Part shown: positions 18,145 through 27,912 of the stretch, piece by piece
Position numbering within the stretch: position 1 is the first letter of the stretch
Layout: every line of letters starts with the position of its first letter
Origin: an uncultured Pseudoruegeria sp.
GTDB lineage: Bacteria > Pseudomonadota > Alphaproteobacteria > Rhodobacterales > Rhodobacteraceae
Reading direction: 5' to 3'
NCBI GenBank assembly: GCA_947498155.1
Contig: CANMJD010000001.1
Coordinates: 992,001 to 1,056,000, forward strand
Length of the DNA stretch: 64,000 nucleotides
Notes under the pieces: generated by a model
What the model was told of the DNA's origin: nothing
Database searches by the model: none
Seen by the model: only the letters and a program-made list of their open reading frames with translations
Made by a program: the position numbers and the translations under genes

Positions 18145-20623
18145 CAGCCGCCGAACATTCCTCAAGGCCTCTGCCGCCGCAGCAACCGCTTCTGCCGCAG
18201 GCATCCCGCTAGTTGCTGGTCAGGCCTCTGCCCAATTCGCCCCCCCTGACATCCGCTGGGACAAAGCCCCCTGCCGGTTTTGCGGTACGGGCTGCACCGT
18301 GCTTGTCGGCACCAAAGAAGGCCGCGTGGTTGCCACCCAAGGCGACCCGAAAGCCGAAGTGAACCGCGGCCTGAACTGCGTCAAAGGCTATTTCCTCTCT
18401 AAAATCATGTATGGCACGGACCGGCTGACCCAGCCCTTGCTGCGTAAAACCAACGGGGTTTACGACAAAGACGGAGAATTCGAACCAATCAGTTGGGATG
18501 AGGCCTTTGATATCATGGCCGAGAAATGGAAAGAGGCGCTTGCTAAAAAGGGGCCCGAGAGCATTGGCATGTTCGGCTCCGGCCAATGGACCGTCTGGGA
18601 AGGCTATGCGGCCTCCAAATTGATGAAAGCGGGCTTTCGGTCCAATAACATCGACCCGAACGCACGGCACTGTATGGCCTCTGCGGTTGTGGGCTTTATG
18701 CGTTCATTTGGTATCGATGAACCGATGGGCTGTTATGATGATCTGGAAGCGGCGGACACTTTTGTGCTCTGGGGCTCCAACATGGCCGAGATGCATCCGA
18801 TCCTCTGGTCGCGTCTCACCGACACGCGCCTGACCAAACCGGGCAGCGAAGTGCATGTGCTCTCGACGTTTGAGCATCGCTCCTTTGAGCTGGCCGATAA
18901 CGGCATGATCTTTGAGCCGCAAACCGATCTGGCGATCCTGAACTACATTGCCAACCATATTATTCAGACCGGCCGCGTGAACGAGGATTTTGTCAGCAAA
19001 CATGTAAACATCACCAAAACCGAAACAGATATCGGTTTTGGATTGCGGCCCGAAAACCCAAAGCAAGCTGCCGCTGCAAATCCCGACAGCGGTGCTCTCA
19101 CCCCGATTGAGTTCGAGGAATACGCCGCGAGCGTCGCCGAATACACGCTTGAGAAAGTCTCGGAAATGTCCGGCGTGCCTGCCGATCAGCTGGAGCGGCT
19201 GGCGGAACAATATGCTGATCCAAACCGTAAGGTCATGAGCCTCTGGACCATGGGTTTTAACCAGCACACCCGCGGTTCCTGGGTCAACTCGCTGTGCTAC
19301 AACGTGCATTTGTTGACCGGCAAAATCTCAGAGCCCGGCAATTCGCCCTTCTCGCTGACCGGCCAACCCTCGGCCTGCGGCACCGCCCGCGAAGTTGGTA
19401 CATTTGCGCACCGCCTGCCCGCAGATCTAGTGGTCACAAACCCCGAGCACCGCGCCTTTGCCGAGAAAATCTGGCAACTGCCCGAGGGCACAATCCCTGA
19501 TAAAGTCGGCTTCCACGCGGTTTTGCAGAACCGGAAACTGAAAGATGGCGATCTGAATGCCTATTGGGTGCAGTGCAACAACAACATGCAAGCCGCCCCA
19601 AATATCAACGAAGAAGGCTACCCCGGCTATCGCAATCCGGAGAACTTTATCGTTGTGTCCGACGCCTACCCCACCGTCACCGCCATGTCGGGGGATTTGA
19701 TCCTGCCGACCGCGATGTGGGTCGAAAAAGAAGGCTGTTACGGCAACGCCGAGCGCCGCACCCAAATGTGGCGCCAGCAGGTCGATGCCCCCGGCGAGTC
19801 CAAATCCGACCTTTGGCAGTTGATGGAGTTCTCCAAACGCTTTGCCATCGAAGAGGTTTGGGACGACGCCTTGCTGGATAAAATGCCCGAATATCGCGGC
19901 AAAACCATGTTTGATGTGCTCTTTGCGAACGGGTTCACTGATCAGTTCCCGCTTTCGGAAACTGCAGAAGGCTTTGCCAATGACGAGGCCGAGCATTTCG
20001 GATTCTACGTTCAAAAAGGCCTGTTCGAGGAATATGCCGCCTTCGGGCGCGGCCACGGGCATGATCTGGCACCGTTTGAGCGCTACCACGAAGAACGCGG
20101 GTTGCGCTGGCCGGTTGTCGACGGAAAAGAAACCCGCTGGCGGTTCCGCGAGGGTTCTGACCCCTATGTCGAGGCAGGCTCCGAAGTGCAATTTTACGGC
20201 TTCCCCGACAAGAAAGCCAAAATCATCTTTGCCCCTTATGAGGCCCCGCCCGAAATGCCGGATGCGGAATACGACCTCTGGCTTAGCACCGGTCGGGTCT
20301 TGGAGCATTGGCACTCCGGCTCGATGACACGACGGGTGCCCGAGCTGCATAAATCCTATCCGATTGCGGTGGTCTATATGCATCCTGACGATGCTAAAGC
20401 ACGGGATCTGCGTCATGGTATGGACATTGTGATCTCGACCCGTCGCGGCAATGTGCGCAGTAAGCTTGCCACCAAGGGGCGCAACAAAGTGCCGCCGGGG
20501 CTGGTGTTTATGCCGTGGTTTGACGAAGGCCAGTTGACCAACAAGCTGACGCTGGATGCCACCTGCCCGCTGTCCAAACAGACCGATTTTAAGAAATGCG
20601 CCTGTAAAATTGAGCGTGCCTAA
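18131..20623 (+). CDS. napA: Periplasmic nitrate reductase catalytic subunit NapA
   Basis: The 830-residue molybdopterin (bis-MGD) enzyme reduces nitrate to nitrite in the periplasm. The start at 18131 gives a Tat signal with R7-R8 ([15 protein letters not shown]). The [4Fe-4S] ligands are C48, C51, C55 and C83 (CRFCGTGC ... NCVKG). The Mo-coordinating cysteine is C181 in [11 protein letters not shown]. The C-terminal region has the cofactor-binding [17 protein letters not shown] block. Length and motifs indicate an intact enzyme. It receives electrons from NapB and NapC. Confidence 0.97.
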   Translation: MTVSDSRRTFLKASAAAATASAAGIPLVAGQASAQFAPPDIRWDKAPCRFCGTGCTVLVGTKEGRVVATQGDPKAEVNRGLNCVKGYFLSKIMYGTDRLTQPLLRKTNGVYDKDGEFEPISWDEAFDIMAEKWKEALAKKGPESIGMFGSGQWTVWEGYAASKLMKAGFRSNNIDPNARHCMASAVVGFMRSFGIDEPMGCYDDLEAADTFVLWGSNMAEMHPILWSRLTDTRLTKPGSEVHVLSTFEHRSFELADNGMIFEPQTDLAILNYIANHIIQTGRVNEDFVSKHVNITKTETDIGFGLRPENPKQAAAANPDSGALTPIEFEEYAASVAEYTLEKVSEMSGVPADQLERLAEQYADPNRKVMSLWTMGFNQHTRGSWVNSLCYNVHLLTGKISEPGNSPFSLTGQPSACGTAREVGTFAHRLPADLVVTNPEHRAFAEKIWQLPEGTIPDKVGFHAVLQNRKLKDGDLNAYWVQCNNNMQAAPNINEEGYPGYRNPENFIVVSDAYPTVTAMSGDLILPTAMWVEKEGCYGNAERRTQMWRQQVDAPGESKSDLWQLMEFSKRFAIEEVWDDALLDKMPEYRGKTMFDVLFANGFTDQFPLSETAEGFANDEAEHFGFYVQKGLFEEYAAFGRGHGHDLAPFERYHEERGLRWPVVDGKETRWRFREGSDPYVEAGSEVQFYGFPDKKAKIIFAPYEAPPEMPDAEYDLWLSTGRVLEHWHSGSMTRRVPELHKSYPIAVVYMHPDDAKARDLRHGMDIVISTRRGNVRSKLATKGRNKVPPGLVFMPWFDEGQLTNKLTLDATCPLSKQTDFKKCACKIERA

Positions 20624-20691
20624 GGCTGGGCACGCGATAAAGCAACGGGTTTTGAAGACCTAATCGCTTCTCTCGCAAAGGAGAAAGACTG

Positions 20692-21141
20692 ATGAAAACG
20701 ACATTCGCAATTGGCGCCCTTGGCCTGAGTCTGATGCTCGGCATTACCGGTTTTGCGGTTGCGCAGCAGGCTGATGTTTCGGCCCTGCGTAAGGAAACTG
20801 TAGGCGCTGACAACCGCCTAGCCCCCGATTTCCAATGGGAGGGGGAAGCCGGGCGCAAGCAGCGCAATTACCGCCAACAGCCTCCCTTGATCCCCCATTC
20901 GATCGAGCAATACCAGATTGATACGCGGGTCAACCAATGCCTGACCTGCCACGACTGGACTAAGGCCGGAGAACGCAACGCGCCGACCCTGTCGATGACC
21001 CATTATCTTGATCGGGAAGGCAATGAACTCGACCATATCGCCGGCACCAGATACTTCTGTACCCAGTGCCATGTCCCTCAGGCTGATATTGCCGATCTGG
21101 TTGGAAACACCTTCCAGCCCTCGGCCGATATCAACCAGTAG
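20692..21141 (+). CDS. napB: Periplasmic nitrate reductase diheme cytochrome NapB
   Basis: The 149-residue c-type cytochrome has a signal peptide (residues 1-24, ending GFAVAQ) and two heme-binding motifs, CLTCH (from residue 83) and CTQCH (from residue 123). Conserved distal residues are in the PPLIPHSIEQYQI block. It passes electrons from NapC to NapA in the periplasm. AAAGGAG precedes the ATG by 6-7 nt. Confidence 0.96.
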   Translation: MKTTFAIGALGLSLMLGITGFAVAQQADVSALRKETVGADNRLAPDFQWEGEAGRKQRNYRQQPPLIPHSIEQYQIDTRVNQCLTCHDWTKAGERNAPTLSMTHYLDREGNELDHIAGTRYFCTQCHVPQADIADLVGNTFQPSADINQ

Positions 21142-21162
21142 ATTATCAAAGGGAGGGCGAAG

Positions 21163-21864
21163 ATGTCCAAAGACCCCACCACACGCCGCAACCCGATCAT
21201 GCGCCTTTGGGATTGGTTCTGGAGTCCGATCAGCGTGATCAGCGTCGGCTTTTTGCTGATTGCCGGATTTCTCGGAGGGATCATCTTTTGGGGCGGGTTC
21301 CACTGGACGCTGGAGATGACCAACACAGAGGAATTCTGTACCAGTTGTCACACGATGGAAACCAACCTCGGTGAATACCGCGAGACGATCCATTATAACA
21401 ACCATTCCGGCGTGCGGGCGATCTGTTCGGACTGCCATGTGCCCAAGGAATGGCAGCATAAGATCAAAGCCAAGGTCATGGCGGTCAAAGACATCTACCA
21501 CGAAGTCGCTGGCACAATTTCCACCGAGGAAAAATACGAAGACCACCGCCTTGCGATGGCCACCGCCGTCTGGACAAAAATGAAAGAATCCGACAGCCGT
21601 GAATGCCGGAACTGCCATAACTTCGAGTATATGGATTTCACCATTCAGGAAACACGGGCTGCCTCTGAGCATCAGCGCGCACTGGATAACAATATGACCT
21701 GTATTGATTGTCACCAAGGCATCGCGCACAGCCTGCCGCAGGGCTATCAAGAGGCCTATAAAAAGGTCCTAGAGGATCTTGCCGAAAACAAAGCCCCCCT
21801 TCAAAAGGACCGGTCGACAGATTTCGCTGCGATTGAAACCTATCTCGATTCATCCAAGAACTAA
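21163..21864 (+). CDS. napC: Tetraheme quinol dehydrogenase NapC
   Basis: The 233-residue NapC/NirT-family cytochrome has one N-terminal membrane anchor (SVISVGFLLIAGFLGGIIFWGGFHW region) and four CXXCH motifs at about residues 59, 88, 148 and 180 (CTSCH, CSDCH, CRNCH, CIDCH). It oxidises membrane quinol and delivers electrons to NapAB. GGGAGG lies upstream of the ATG. It is the last classical gene of the operon; napE, napG and napH are absent. Confidence 0.96.
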   Translation: MSKDPTTRRNPIMRLWDWFWSPISVISVGFLLIAGFLGGIIFWGGFHWTLEMTNTEEFCTSCHTMETNLGEYRETIHYNNHSGVRAICSDCHVPKEWQHKIKAKVMAVKDIYHEVAGTISTEEKYEDHRLAMATAVWTKMKESDSRECRNCHNFEYMDFTIQETRAASEHQRALDNNMTCIDCHQGIAHSLPQGYQEAYKKVLEDLAENKAPLQKDRSTDFAAIETYLDSSKN

Positions 21865-21906
21865 AACTGCCGGAGGTCTTATGACCTCCCGAACCGGAGT
21901 GATCAC

Positions 21907-22164
21907 ATGTTAAATTTTCTTGGCACCGTCGGGGGAAACGTACTCGGGCTACCAGGCATTCTGGGTCTGGCCCTTGGTATGATGACGCGGAACTGGATGC
22001 TGGGCGCCAGCTTAGGCGGGGTCGTTGGCATTGTAGAGACTTTCCTTTTTGCCGGTTTTGAACTGGCAAATATCGGCATGCTCGAACTTATCATCGCGAT
22101 CGGTGTTGGCATGCTGGCGGGGGCCGTTGGTTCTGGCATTCGCATAATTGGGGCCACGGTCTAA
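21907..22164 (+). CDS. Small glycine-rich membrane protein in the nap operon
   Basis: An 85-residue unrecognised protein made almost entirely of hydrophobic, Gly-rich segments (VLGLPGILGLALGMM, WMLGASLGGVVGIVETFLF, LELIIAIGVGMLAGAVGSGI). Two to three membrane passes are likely. GGAG precedes the ATG, and it lies 42 nt after napC and before the operon terminator. It probably belongs to the transcript, but nothing in the sequence defines a role. It is not NapE, which is shorter and single-pass. Confidence 0.65.
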   Translation: MLNFLGTVGGNVLGLPGILGLALGMMTRNWMLGASLGGVVGIVETFLFAGFELANIGMLELIIAIGVGMLAGAVGSGIRIIGATV

Positions 22165-22207
22165 ACCCTGACCATCCCCCCGAACACATGACGGCAATAA
22201 CAAAAAC

Positions 22208-22240
22208 GCCCCTCGCAGATCAGCGAGAGGCATTTTTTTT
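22208..22240 (+). terminator. Rho-independent terminator after the nap operon
   Basis: A stem GCCCCTCGC / GCGAGAGGC (one mismatch) with a 6-nt loop is followed by eight T residues. It lies 44 nt beyond the small membrane protein gene. Confidence 0.88.
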
Positions 22241-22262
22241 AATCTAACACAGGGTGCAGGGG

Positions 22263-24395
22263 TTATTTCTTGCCCTTGCTTGCCTTGTGGCGCGGCTTGC
22301 GCATGGATTTGCTCGCATCCGCGGCACCGGCCTTAAACTTGCTGGCAGCGGCGGGTTTACCCGCTGGCTTGCCTGCCGGTTTACCACCCGTCTTTGGCTT
22401 GCCTGCATATGCAGGCTTGCCGCCATCACGCTTGGGCTTGCCGGAAAATGGCGGCTTGTCCCCACCACGGCTGCCCGACGCTTCGCGTTTTTTATAGGGC
22501 GTTACGCCGCCGTCATCTTTGGTGCGGGGCTTTTCGCTGAACTTCTTTTTGAAGGTAGAACGTTCTTCGCCCCCTTCAGCGCGTGCCGGACGCGGGCTAT
22601 CGCCGTAATCTTTCTTTGGCCCACGGGGTTTGTCACCGTAGTCTTTCTTCGGACCGCGTGGCTTGTCGCCGTAATCCTTTTTAGGACCGCGTGGCTTATC
22701 ACCATAATCTTTTTTCGGGCCACGGGGTTTATCGCCAAACTCGCGCTTTGGCCCACGAGGGCCGCCGCCATCGCGGGGACCGCGGGCGGGCAGATCGGGG
22801 GCTTTATCCAGCTTGGTAACTTTGATCTCATCTTCAAGCATGCGGTCGGAACCAATGGCCTTAAAGAAACGATCCTCGGCATCGGCGTTCAACTGAACAA
22901 ACGACTCCTGCCCCATGACACGGATTGCGCCAATATCGGATTTATCCAGATCGCCCGCGCGACACAGAGTCGGCAAAAGCCAACGCGGCTCTGCCTTTTG
23001 GTCGTGGCCGATCGACAGGCTGACCCAAAGCGAGTTTTTGAATTCATCGCGTTTCACCGGCGCCTTTGCTTCACGCGACACATCGGTCGCGGCGATGTCT
23101 TCCGGTGCAGAACGCTGGCTCAGGTATTGGCGCACATAAGCGGCGGCCAGATGTTCAGCGGAATATTGATCCAACAGCTTCTGCGCCCATTCGGCTTCGT
23201 CACCTTCAGGGGCAGCGGTCAGTACCGGATCGGTCAACATGCGCTCTGCATCTTTGGCCCGAACCGCCTCCGCTGTTGGCGCTTCGACCCATTTTGCCGT
23301 CAGTTTGGCCCAGCCCAGCAAACGCTGTGCTTTTTTGCGGGTGGAATGGGTAACGATCAGTGCCGAGGTGCCCTTGGCCCCTGCCCGGCCAGTCCGGCCG
23401 GAACGGTGGGTCAAAGCCTCGACATTTTGCGGCAGATCGGCGTGGATCACCAGCTCAAGACCGGGAAGGTCAATCCCGCGCGCCGCCACATCCGTGGCCA
23501 CACAAACCCGCGCACGGCCATCGCGCATCGCCTGCAACGCATGGGAGCGTTCGGACTGGCTCAACTCGCCAGACAGAGCCACAACCGAAAACCCGCGATT
23601 GGACAGGCGCGATGTGAGATGGTTCACCATCATTCGTGTGCCACAGAAAACGATCGCGTTGCGGGCTTCGTGGAAGCGCAACAGGTTCATAATCGCGTTG
23701 TCACGGTCGTGGTTGGCCACCAAAATCGCCTGATGGTCGATGTCCTGATGCTGGTCTTTCGCACCGGTTGTCGCAATGCGCACGGCATCGCGTTGATAGG
23801 TTTTGGCCAGCTGTGCAATGCCTTTGGACACGGTCGCCGAGAACATCAGGGTGCGGCGGTTGTCATTGGCGGACTGCAGAATGAATTCCAGATCTTCGCG
23901 AAAGCCCAGATCCAGCATTTCATCGGCTTCGTCCAGCACGGCCACCCGCAGATCGGATAAATCCAATGCGCCGCGCTCGATATGGTCGCGCAAACGGCCC
24001 GGTGTGCCAACAACGATATGCGCGCCACGATCCAGCGCGCGACGCTCGGCGCGGGCATCCATACCGCCGACACAGCTTGCCAGAATGCCGCCCGCAGGCT
24101 GATACAGCCACGCCAATTCGCGCTGCACCTGCATGGCAAGTTCGCGCGTCGGCGCAATCACTAGAGTCAGCGGCGTGCCGGCACGCGGCAAGCGATCGTC
24201 TTCACCCAGCAGATCCGGTGCCATCGCCAGACCGAATGCAACCGTTTTACCGGAACCCGTTTGCGCAGAGACCAATGCATCCGCACCAATAAGCTCTTCT
24301 GCAATCACCGCCTCTTGAACAGGGGTCAGTGTTTCATATCCACGCGCAGTCAGCGCTTGGTTCAACGGGGCGGGAACACCAGCAAATTCGGTCAT
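22263..24395 (-). CDS. DEAD-box ATP-dependent RNA helicase (DeaD/CsdA-like)
   Basis: A 710-residue helicase. It shows the Q motif, SAQTGSGKTVAFG (motif I), APTRELAMQV (Ia), TPGRLRDHI (Ib), VLDEADEMLD (II), FSATVS (III), the C-terminal RecA domain with ATDVAARGIDLPGLELVIHADLP, and the HRSGRTGRAG motif VI. A DbpA-type RNA-binding domain with the IGAIRVMGQESFVQL region follows at about residues 480-560. The last 150 residues are basic and repetitive, with tandem RGPKKDYGDKP units, likely giving non-specific RNA affinity. Such enzymes act in ribosome assembly and mRNA decay at low temperature. It is larger than CsdA because of the tail. Confidence 0.93.
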   Translation of the reverse strand: MTEFAGVPAPLNQALTARGYETLTPVQEAVIAEELIGADALVSAQTGSGKTVAFGLAMAPDLLGEDDRLPRAGTPLTLVIAPTRELAMQVQRELAWLYQPAGGILASCVGGMDARAERRALDRGAHIVVGTPGRLRDHIERGALDLSDLRVAVLDEADEMLDLGFREDLEFILQSANDNRRTLMFSATVSKGIAQLAKTYQRDAVRIATTGAKDQHQDIDHQAILVANHDRDNAIMNLLRFHEARNAIVFCGTRMMVNHLTSRLSNRGFSVVALSGELSQSERSHALQAMRDGRARVCVATDVAARGIDLPGLELVIHADLPQNVEALTHRSGRTGRAGAKGTSALIVTHSTRKKAQRLLGWAKLTAKWVEAPTAEAVRAKDAERMLTDPVLTAAPEGDEAEWAQKLLDQYSAEHLAAAYVRQYLSQRSAPEDIAATDVSREAKAPVKRDEFKNSLWVSLSIGHDQKAEPRWLLPTLCRAGDLDKSDIGAIRVMGQESFVQLNADAEDRFFKAIGSDRMLEDEIKVTKLDKAPDLPARGPRDGGGPRGPKREFGDKPRGPKKDYGDKPRGPKKDYGDKPRGPKKDYGDKPRGPKKDYGDSPRPARAEGGEERSTFKKKFSEKPRTKDDGGVTPYKKREASGSRGGDKPPFSGKPKRDGGKPAYAGKPKTGGKPAGKPAGKPAAASKFKAGAADASKSMRKPRHKASKGKK
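22593..22759 (-). repeat. Tandem 33-bp repeats encoding RGPKKDYGDKP
   Basis: Five tandem units of 33 bp lie inside the helicase gene. Each encodes an 11-residue RGPKKDYGDKP-like peptide; the first is R-E-F and the last ends DSP. Third-codon positions differ between units while the peptide is held constant. This indicates selection for the peptide rather than recent slippage. Confidence 0.85.
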
Positions 24396-24431
24396 CTCAG
24401 GCTTTCATAACGGCAGGGGCAACAAATGGCC

Positions 24432-24468
24432 CAAAAGAAAAGAGGGCCGCGCCGAATGCGCAGCCCTC
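24432..24468 (-). terminator. Rho-independent terminator after rpsD
   Basis: Read on the minus strand, GAGGGC-TGCGC / GCGCG-GCCCTC forms a long GC-rich hairpin followed by TTTTCTTTT. It lies 23 nt beyond the rpsD stop codon and before the helicase start. Confidence 0.87.
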
Positions 24469-24490
24469 CCCTTGTCTTATAGCACAGAAC

Positions 24491-25111
24491 TTAGTTCTGG
24501 GCGTAATATTCGATCACGAGGTTGGGTTCCATGATGACCGGATAAGGCACATCAGACAGACCAGGGGTGCGCACGAAAGTGGCGGTCAGTTTGGAATGAT
24601 CAACTTCGAGGTAGTCAGGCACATCGCGTTCGGCCAGCTGTGTGGCTTCAAGAACAACAGCCAACTGCTTGGAGCGGTCACGAACTTCGACTACATCGCC
24701 TTCTTTGACGCGGTAGGACGGGATGTTCACGCGTTGACCGTTCACGGTCACATGGCCGTGGTTTACGAACTGACGAGCCGCAAAAACGGTCGGAACGAAT
24801 TTGGCGCGATACACCAGTGCGTCCAGACGGCTTTCCAGCAGACCGATCAGGTTTTCACCGGTATCGCCTTTTACCCGCTCAGCGTCGCTAAAGATGCGGC
24901 GGAACTGTTTTTCGGTCAGGTCGCCATAGTAGCCTTTCAGCTTCTGCTTGGCGCGCAGCTGGATACCGAAATCGGACAGTTTGCCTTTACGGCGCTGACC
25001 GTGCTGGCCGGGGCCATATTCGCGACGGTTCACAGGGGACTTCGGACGGCCCCAGATGTTTTCGCCCATACGGCGGTCAATTTTGTACTTGGCAGACGTG
25101 CGTTTGGTCAC
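24491..25111 (-). CDS. rpsD: 30S ribosomal protein S4
   Basis: The 206-residue protein begins [26 protein letters not shown]. It contains the S4 RNA-binding domain ([48 protein letters not shown]). S4 nucleates 30S assembly on 16S rRNA. The start is GTG, supported by AAGGAG 7 nt upstream. It is free-standing here, as is common in alphaproteobacteria, with its own terminator. Confidence 0.97.
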   Translation of the reverse strand: MTKRTSAKYKIDRRMGENIWGRPKSPVNRREYGPGQHGQRRKGKLSDFGIQLRAKQKLKGYYGDLTEKQFRRIFSDAERVKGDTGENLIGLLESRLDALVYRAKFVPTVFAARQFVNHGHVTVNGQRVNIPSYRVKEGDVVEVRDRSKQLAVVLEATQLAERDVPDYLEVDHSKLTATFVRTPGLSDVPYPVIMEPNLVIEYYAQN

Positions 25112-25435
25112 GGCTGATCTCCTTCGTTAAAGCGCGCCCCAAAAGGCGCATATGAAGGGCGTTGTCCTTCGTCTTGCGACTGACAGGCATCCCCTTGCGG
25201 GGGCCACCAACACCAATGAAAATCCCCGACCACTCGGATCGGGAACAGCGGGCTTATACAGGGAGTCTCTGCGGTGTCAACGGCCAAAGCAGCGTTTGCG
25301 CCGGACAGAGTTTCGCGCCGGATCATGACCCCAGCTTAAAGCGGACAGCACCGGCCTGCAAAGCGGCGTTTTACTTACTTTGTTCTGAAAGTATCCTAGG
25401 GGTCTGGGGGCAGCGCCCCCAGCGCGGCACGCCCC

Positions 25436-26500
25436 TTAGGCGGCTTTATGCAAAAGTATCGCAGCCTCTGAGCAAGACAGATTACGCCGTGCATAATCGC
25501 CATAGGTATGCGGGTCCTCCATCGCTTGCGGCAAAACAGCCAAAAGCTGATCCCGTTGCGCGCCCTCGATGGCATCCAGTGGCGCATTGGCCGGATGGAA
25601 GCTTTCGGTCTCCACGCCATTTGCCCAAACGATCTGATGACGATCCAGCATCAGATGATAGTAGGTCACTTCGCGCCGGGCAAAATCACGTAAGACCGTG
25701 CGGTTATCAATCAGATCGCGCGCCGCGACCAAAACCTCGTCGGTATTGAACAACAGGCGTGCCGACTCCCCGCGGACCAACACACGATGATCTGGCGAGA
25801 CCAGCAAATCAGAGTCCGGCTCCCCGTCGCCCAAAGCGCCGGCTCGAATGCGGACAGGACGATATTGCGGCATCGCATAGAGCCGCGCCCCACTGATCCG
25901 GCGTTGGCCGATCCATTGCACCGGCTGAAACCCGTCGTCCTTGGTCTGAAGCCGATCGCCAAGGGTCAGCTCTTGCACCGCAACAGCCCCGCGTTCGGTT
26001 AGGATCTGCGTGTCAGCGGTAAAACAGATAACACCCTGGGGCACCTCGGTGCTGCCGGATTTGCGACGCTCATCAAGCACCCGATGCACAATCCAAAGCT
26101 CTTTGTCTTGCGGTGGCAATTCATCCAGAAACATCACCAGCGGCAGGTGGGACGGGCCTGTTTCAATGAAAGACGCCGTATAGGTCTGCGCCCCATCGGT
26201 GAGGATAAATCCGCTGTCTGCCAGTGGTTCATCGACATCCAGTGCGCCAAGATCAAGCTGCGGGCCCATCGCCGCACCAACCAGTTTGCGCACAGCCTGT
26301 GCCGCACGTTTACGTTCGCTACCTGCCCCGCTCGCGGACCCCAATAGTAATATATTGCCCGGGCCATCGACCCGAACGGCCTCTCCGGACCATCGCCAGC
26401 TTGCGCCAACCATTACTGCGTCAGTTGCAGCGGCCTTTTGACCGTCTACTTCTGTTTGGGACCAGGAGAGAACAAACGTGCCACGAAAGCCCGTTTCCAT
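25436..26500 (-). CDS. Hint-domain (Hedgehog/intein-like) protein
   Basis: A 354-residue protein. After an unrecognised beta-rich N-terminal part of about 175 residues comes a Hint module. This starts VICFTADTQILTERGAVAVQELTLGDRLQTKDDG and contains the nucleophile-position Cys and the SPDHRVLVRG block equivalent to intein motif B. Rhodobacterales encode many such proteins. They may autoprocess to release or modify the N-terminal part, but no C-terminal splice Asn is seen and the target is unknown. The ATG at 26500 opens METGFRGTFVLSW. Confidence 0.85.
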   Translation of the reverse strand: METGFRGTFVLSWSQTEVDGQKAAATDAVMVGASWRWSGEAVRVDGPGNILLLGSASGAGSERKRAAQAVRKLVGAAMGPQLDLGALDVDEPLADSGFILTDGAQTYTASFIETGPSHLPLVMFLDELPPQDKELWIVHRVLDERRKSGSTEVPQGVICFTADTQILTERGAVAVQELTLGDRLQTKDDGFQPVQWIGQRRISGARLYAMPQYRPVRIRAGALGDGEPDSDLLVSPDHRVLVRGESARLLFNTDEVLVAARDLIDNRTVLRDFARREVTYYHLMLDRHQIVWANGVETESFHPANAPLDAIEGAQRDQLLAVLPQAMEDPHTYGDYARRNLSCSEAAILLHKAA

Positions 26501-26966
26501 ACCTGTGTTCCTGCCTCTTTATTCTTTTTATAGAATATCTGTAGCAGTCACGAATCACGCCGTGAAGACCTTTTCAAATCCAAAAAGTTAATTTTTTACC
26601 AATTGAGTCATAATTGCTGAACAGATGTTAGCAGCGCTCCTCGCTCCGACAGTAGGATTGACTGAACATCTGTACAGTTACCGTCCCATTCCGATAGAAA
26701 AATGCCGCCCCGAGAACCGGTGCGGCATCTATGAAATGGCTCAGATAGGGCCAAAGGTCATGTTCAATGACCCATAGTTTGCCCATATGGCCTAGCGTAG
26801 CTCAGTATTTTCAGTGTGAACCCTATTTGAATGTTACTAATTGGCCTCCAAAAGGCACAGAGTATGTACATTAAGTCTAAGCATGGTTTCTCTTGCAAAT
26901 TTGGCCAAACCATCACCACCATTGCCGCGTAACGTCGGCCATAGCGAATGATCGCATGCTTTCATC
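26501..26966. other. Gene-free stretch
   Basis: These 466 bp lie between the Hint gene and the sugar operon's last gene, with no credible ORF, RNA gene or hairpin with a T-tract. The left 110 bp probably hold the Hint-gene promoter. It marks the change from core-like genes to the catabolic operon. Confidence 0.5.
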
Positions 26967-27827
26967 TCATTTCCATGAAAAGATGACTGAAGTCGCAAGC
27001 GTACCTCCAGTTTTCAGCTCGCGTTGGCCCGGTTGCCTTGGCAAATTGAGACTGTCTACTGGATGCGTTACCGGTTCGAAGCAAAAGAAATCTGACGCTT
27101 CTCCAGGAGAAAAAATATGCGCGTATTCCAAGCTTTGATCGCATGTGATGGTGCAGGAAACGGCAGCTGCGGTCTGATCAATGCGCACACTACCGCAAAA
27201 GCCGGTGTAACAGTTGTTCATCCATGTCGCTGGGAGACTGCGCGCATGCTCGAAACTCCAAGCTGGCGCAGATGACAAATTAAGTTCTTTGGTAGGCAAG
27301 TAAGATGTATTTTCTAGCCAGACACTTTTGGCTGAAAAGGATATACGTGTGCCAGAGTTGCGCGGAAACCATGGGTGAAGCCCAAGGCCGAAGGGCAAAG
27401 AATACAAACCTGTGTTTTGTATCGTCAGGGTGACTTTTAACTGGTCAGGCGTAAGATGAAAGTCTTGTCGCGCCCGATATTTCCAAGGTCCGATTTCACC
27501 GTTTAGCAAAGTCATCTGCGCTGAAGTGCCCGATTTCGTGATACCCCAAGACTTGAGAAAGCCATCGCCGTGGATAGGGTTCGGCTCACCTTCAAAATTT
27601 GGCCCAAGCGGATAGAACGTTTCATTCCAGGTGAAACCGCCGCCGGAAATACGATTTGAGAAAGGCATTAGAACATTGCCCGCAAGGGAAAACGGATCGG
27701 TTTCGTCACCTGTCCAACGTCTCAATAACGGTTTGCCCCCGACATCTAGACGCGCGATTGCGCCACCGATCTCAGGTGCGAGTTCCAAGCAAGCAGTGCC
27801 TGCAGTCAGTTTAGTAAGCTTTACCAT
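26967..27827 (-). CDS. Aldose 1-epimerase (mutarotase) family protein
   Basis: The 286-residue protein has the galactose-mutarotase fold. Key blocks are GGAIARLDVGGKPLLRRW, NVLMPFSNRISGGGF (family Asn/Arg substrate contacts), NPIHGDGFLKSWGI (catalytic His), GLGLHPWFPR (second catalytic His) and FCFEPVTHPVDSLN (catalytic Glu). It interconverts alpha and beta anomers of an aldose, here probably galactose before oxidation. It is the last gene of the minus-strand sugar operon, 85 nt after the regulator. Confidence 0.9.
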   Translation of the reverse strand: MVKLTKLTAGTACLELAPEIGGAIARLDVGGKPLLRRWTGDETDPFSLAGNVLMPFSNRISGGGFTWNETFYPLGPNFEGEPNPIHGDGFLKSWGITKSGTSAQMTLLNGEIGPWKYRARQDFHLTPDQLKVTLTIQNTGLYSLPFGLGLHPWFPRNSGTRISFSAKSVWLENTSYLPTKELNLSSAPAWSFEHARSLPATWMNNCYTGFCGSVRIDQTAAAVSCTITCDQSLEYAHIFSPGEASDFFCFEPVTHPVDSLNLPRQPGQRELKTGGTLATSVIFSWK

Positions 27828-27912
27828 TCAGAGCTTAAGTGGCCCCCTCGCCGTTTCTCGTTACTCGTCTGGTTTGCATAACTTCAGCATTGGAATGATT
27901 GGCGAAAAAAAC

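Noticed and set aside
20818-21750. 310-codon open frame on the minus strand
   Set aside because: It is antisense to napB and napC and shows no domain; napB/C with CXXCH motifs are clearly real.
22254-23960. 568-codon open frame on the plus strand
   Set aside because: It is antisense to the DEAD-box helicase. Its apparent hydrophobic repeats are the complement of the helicase's repetitive tail.
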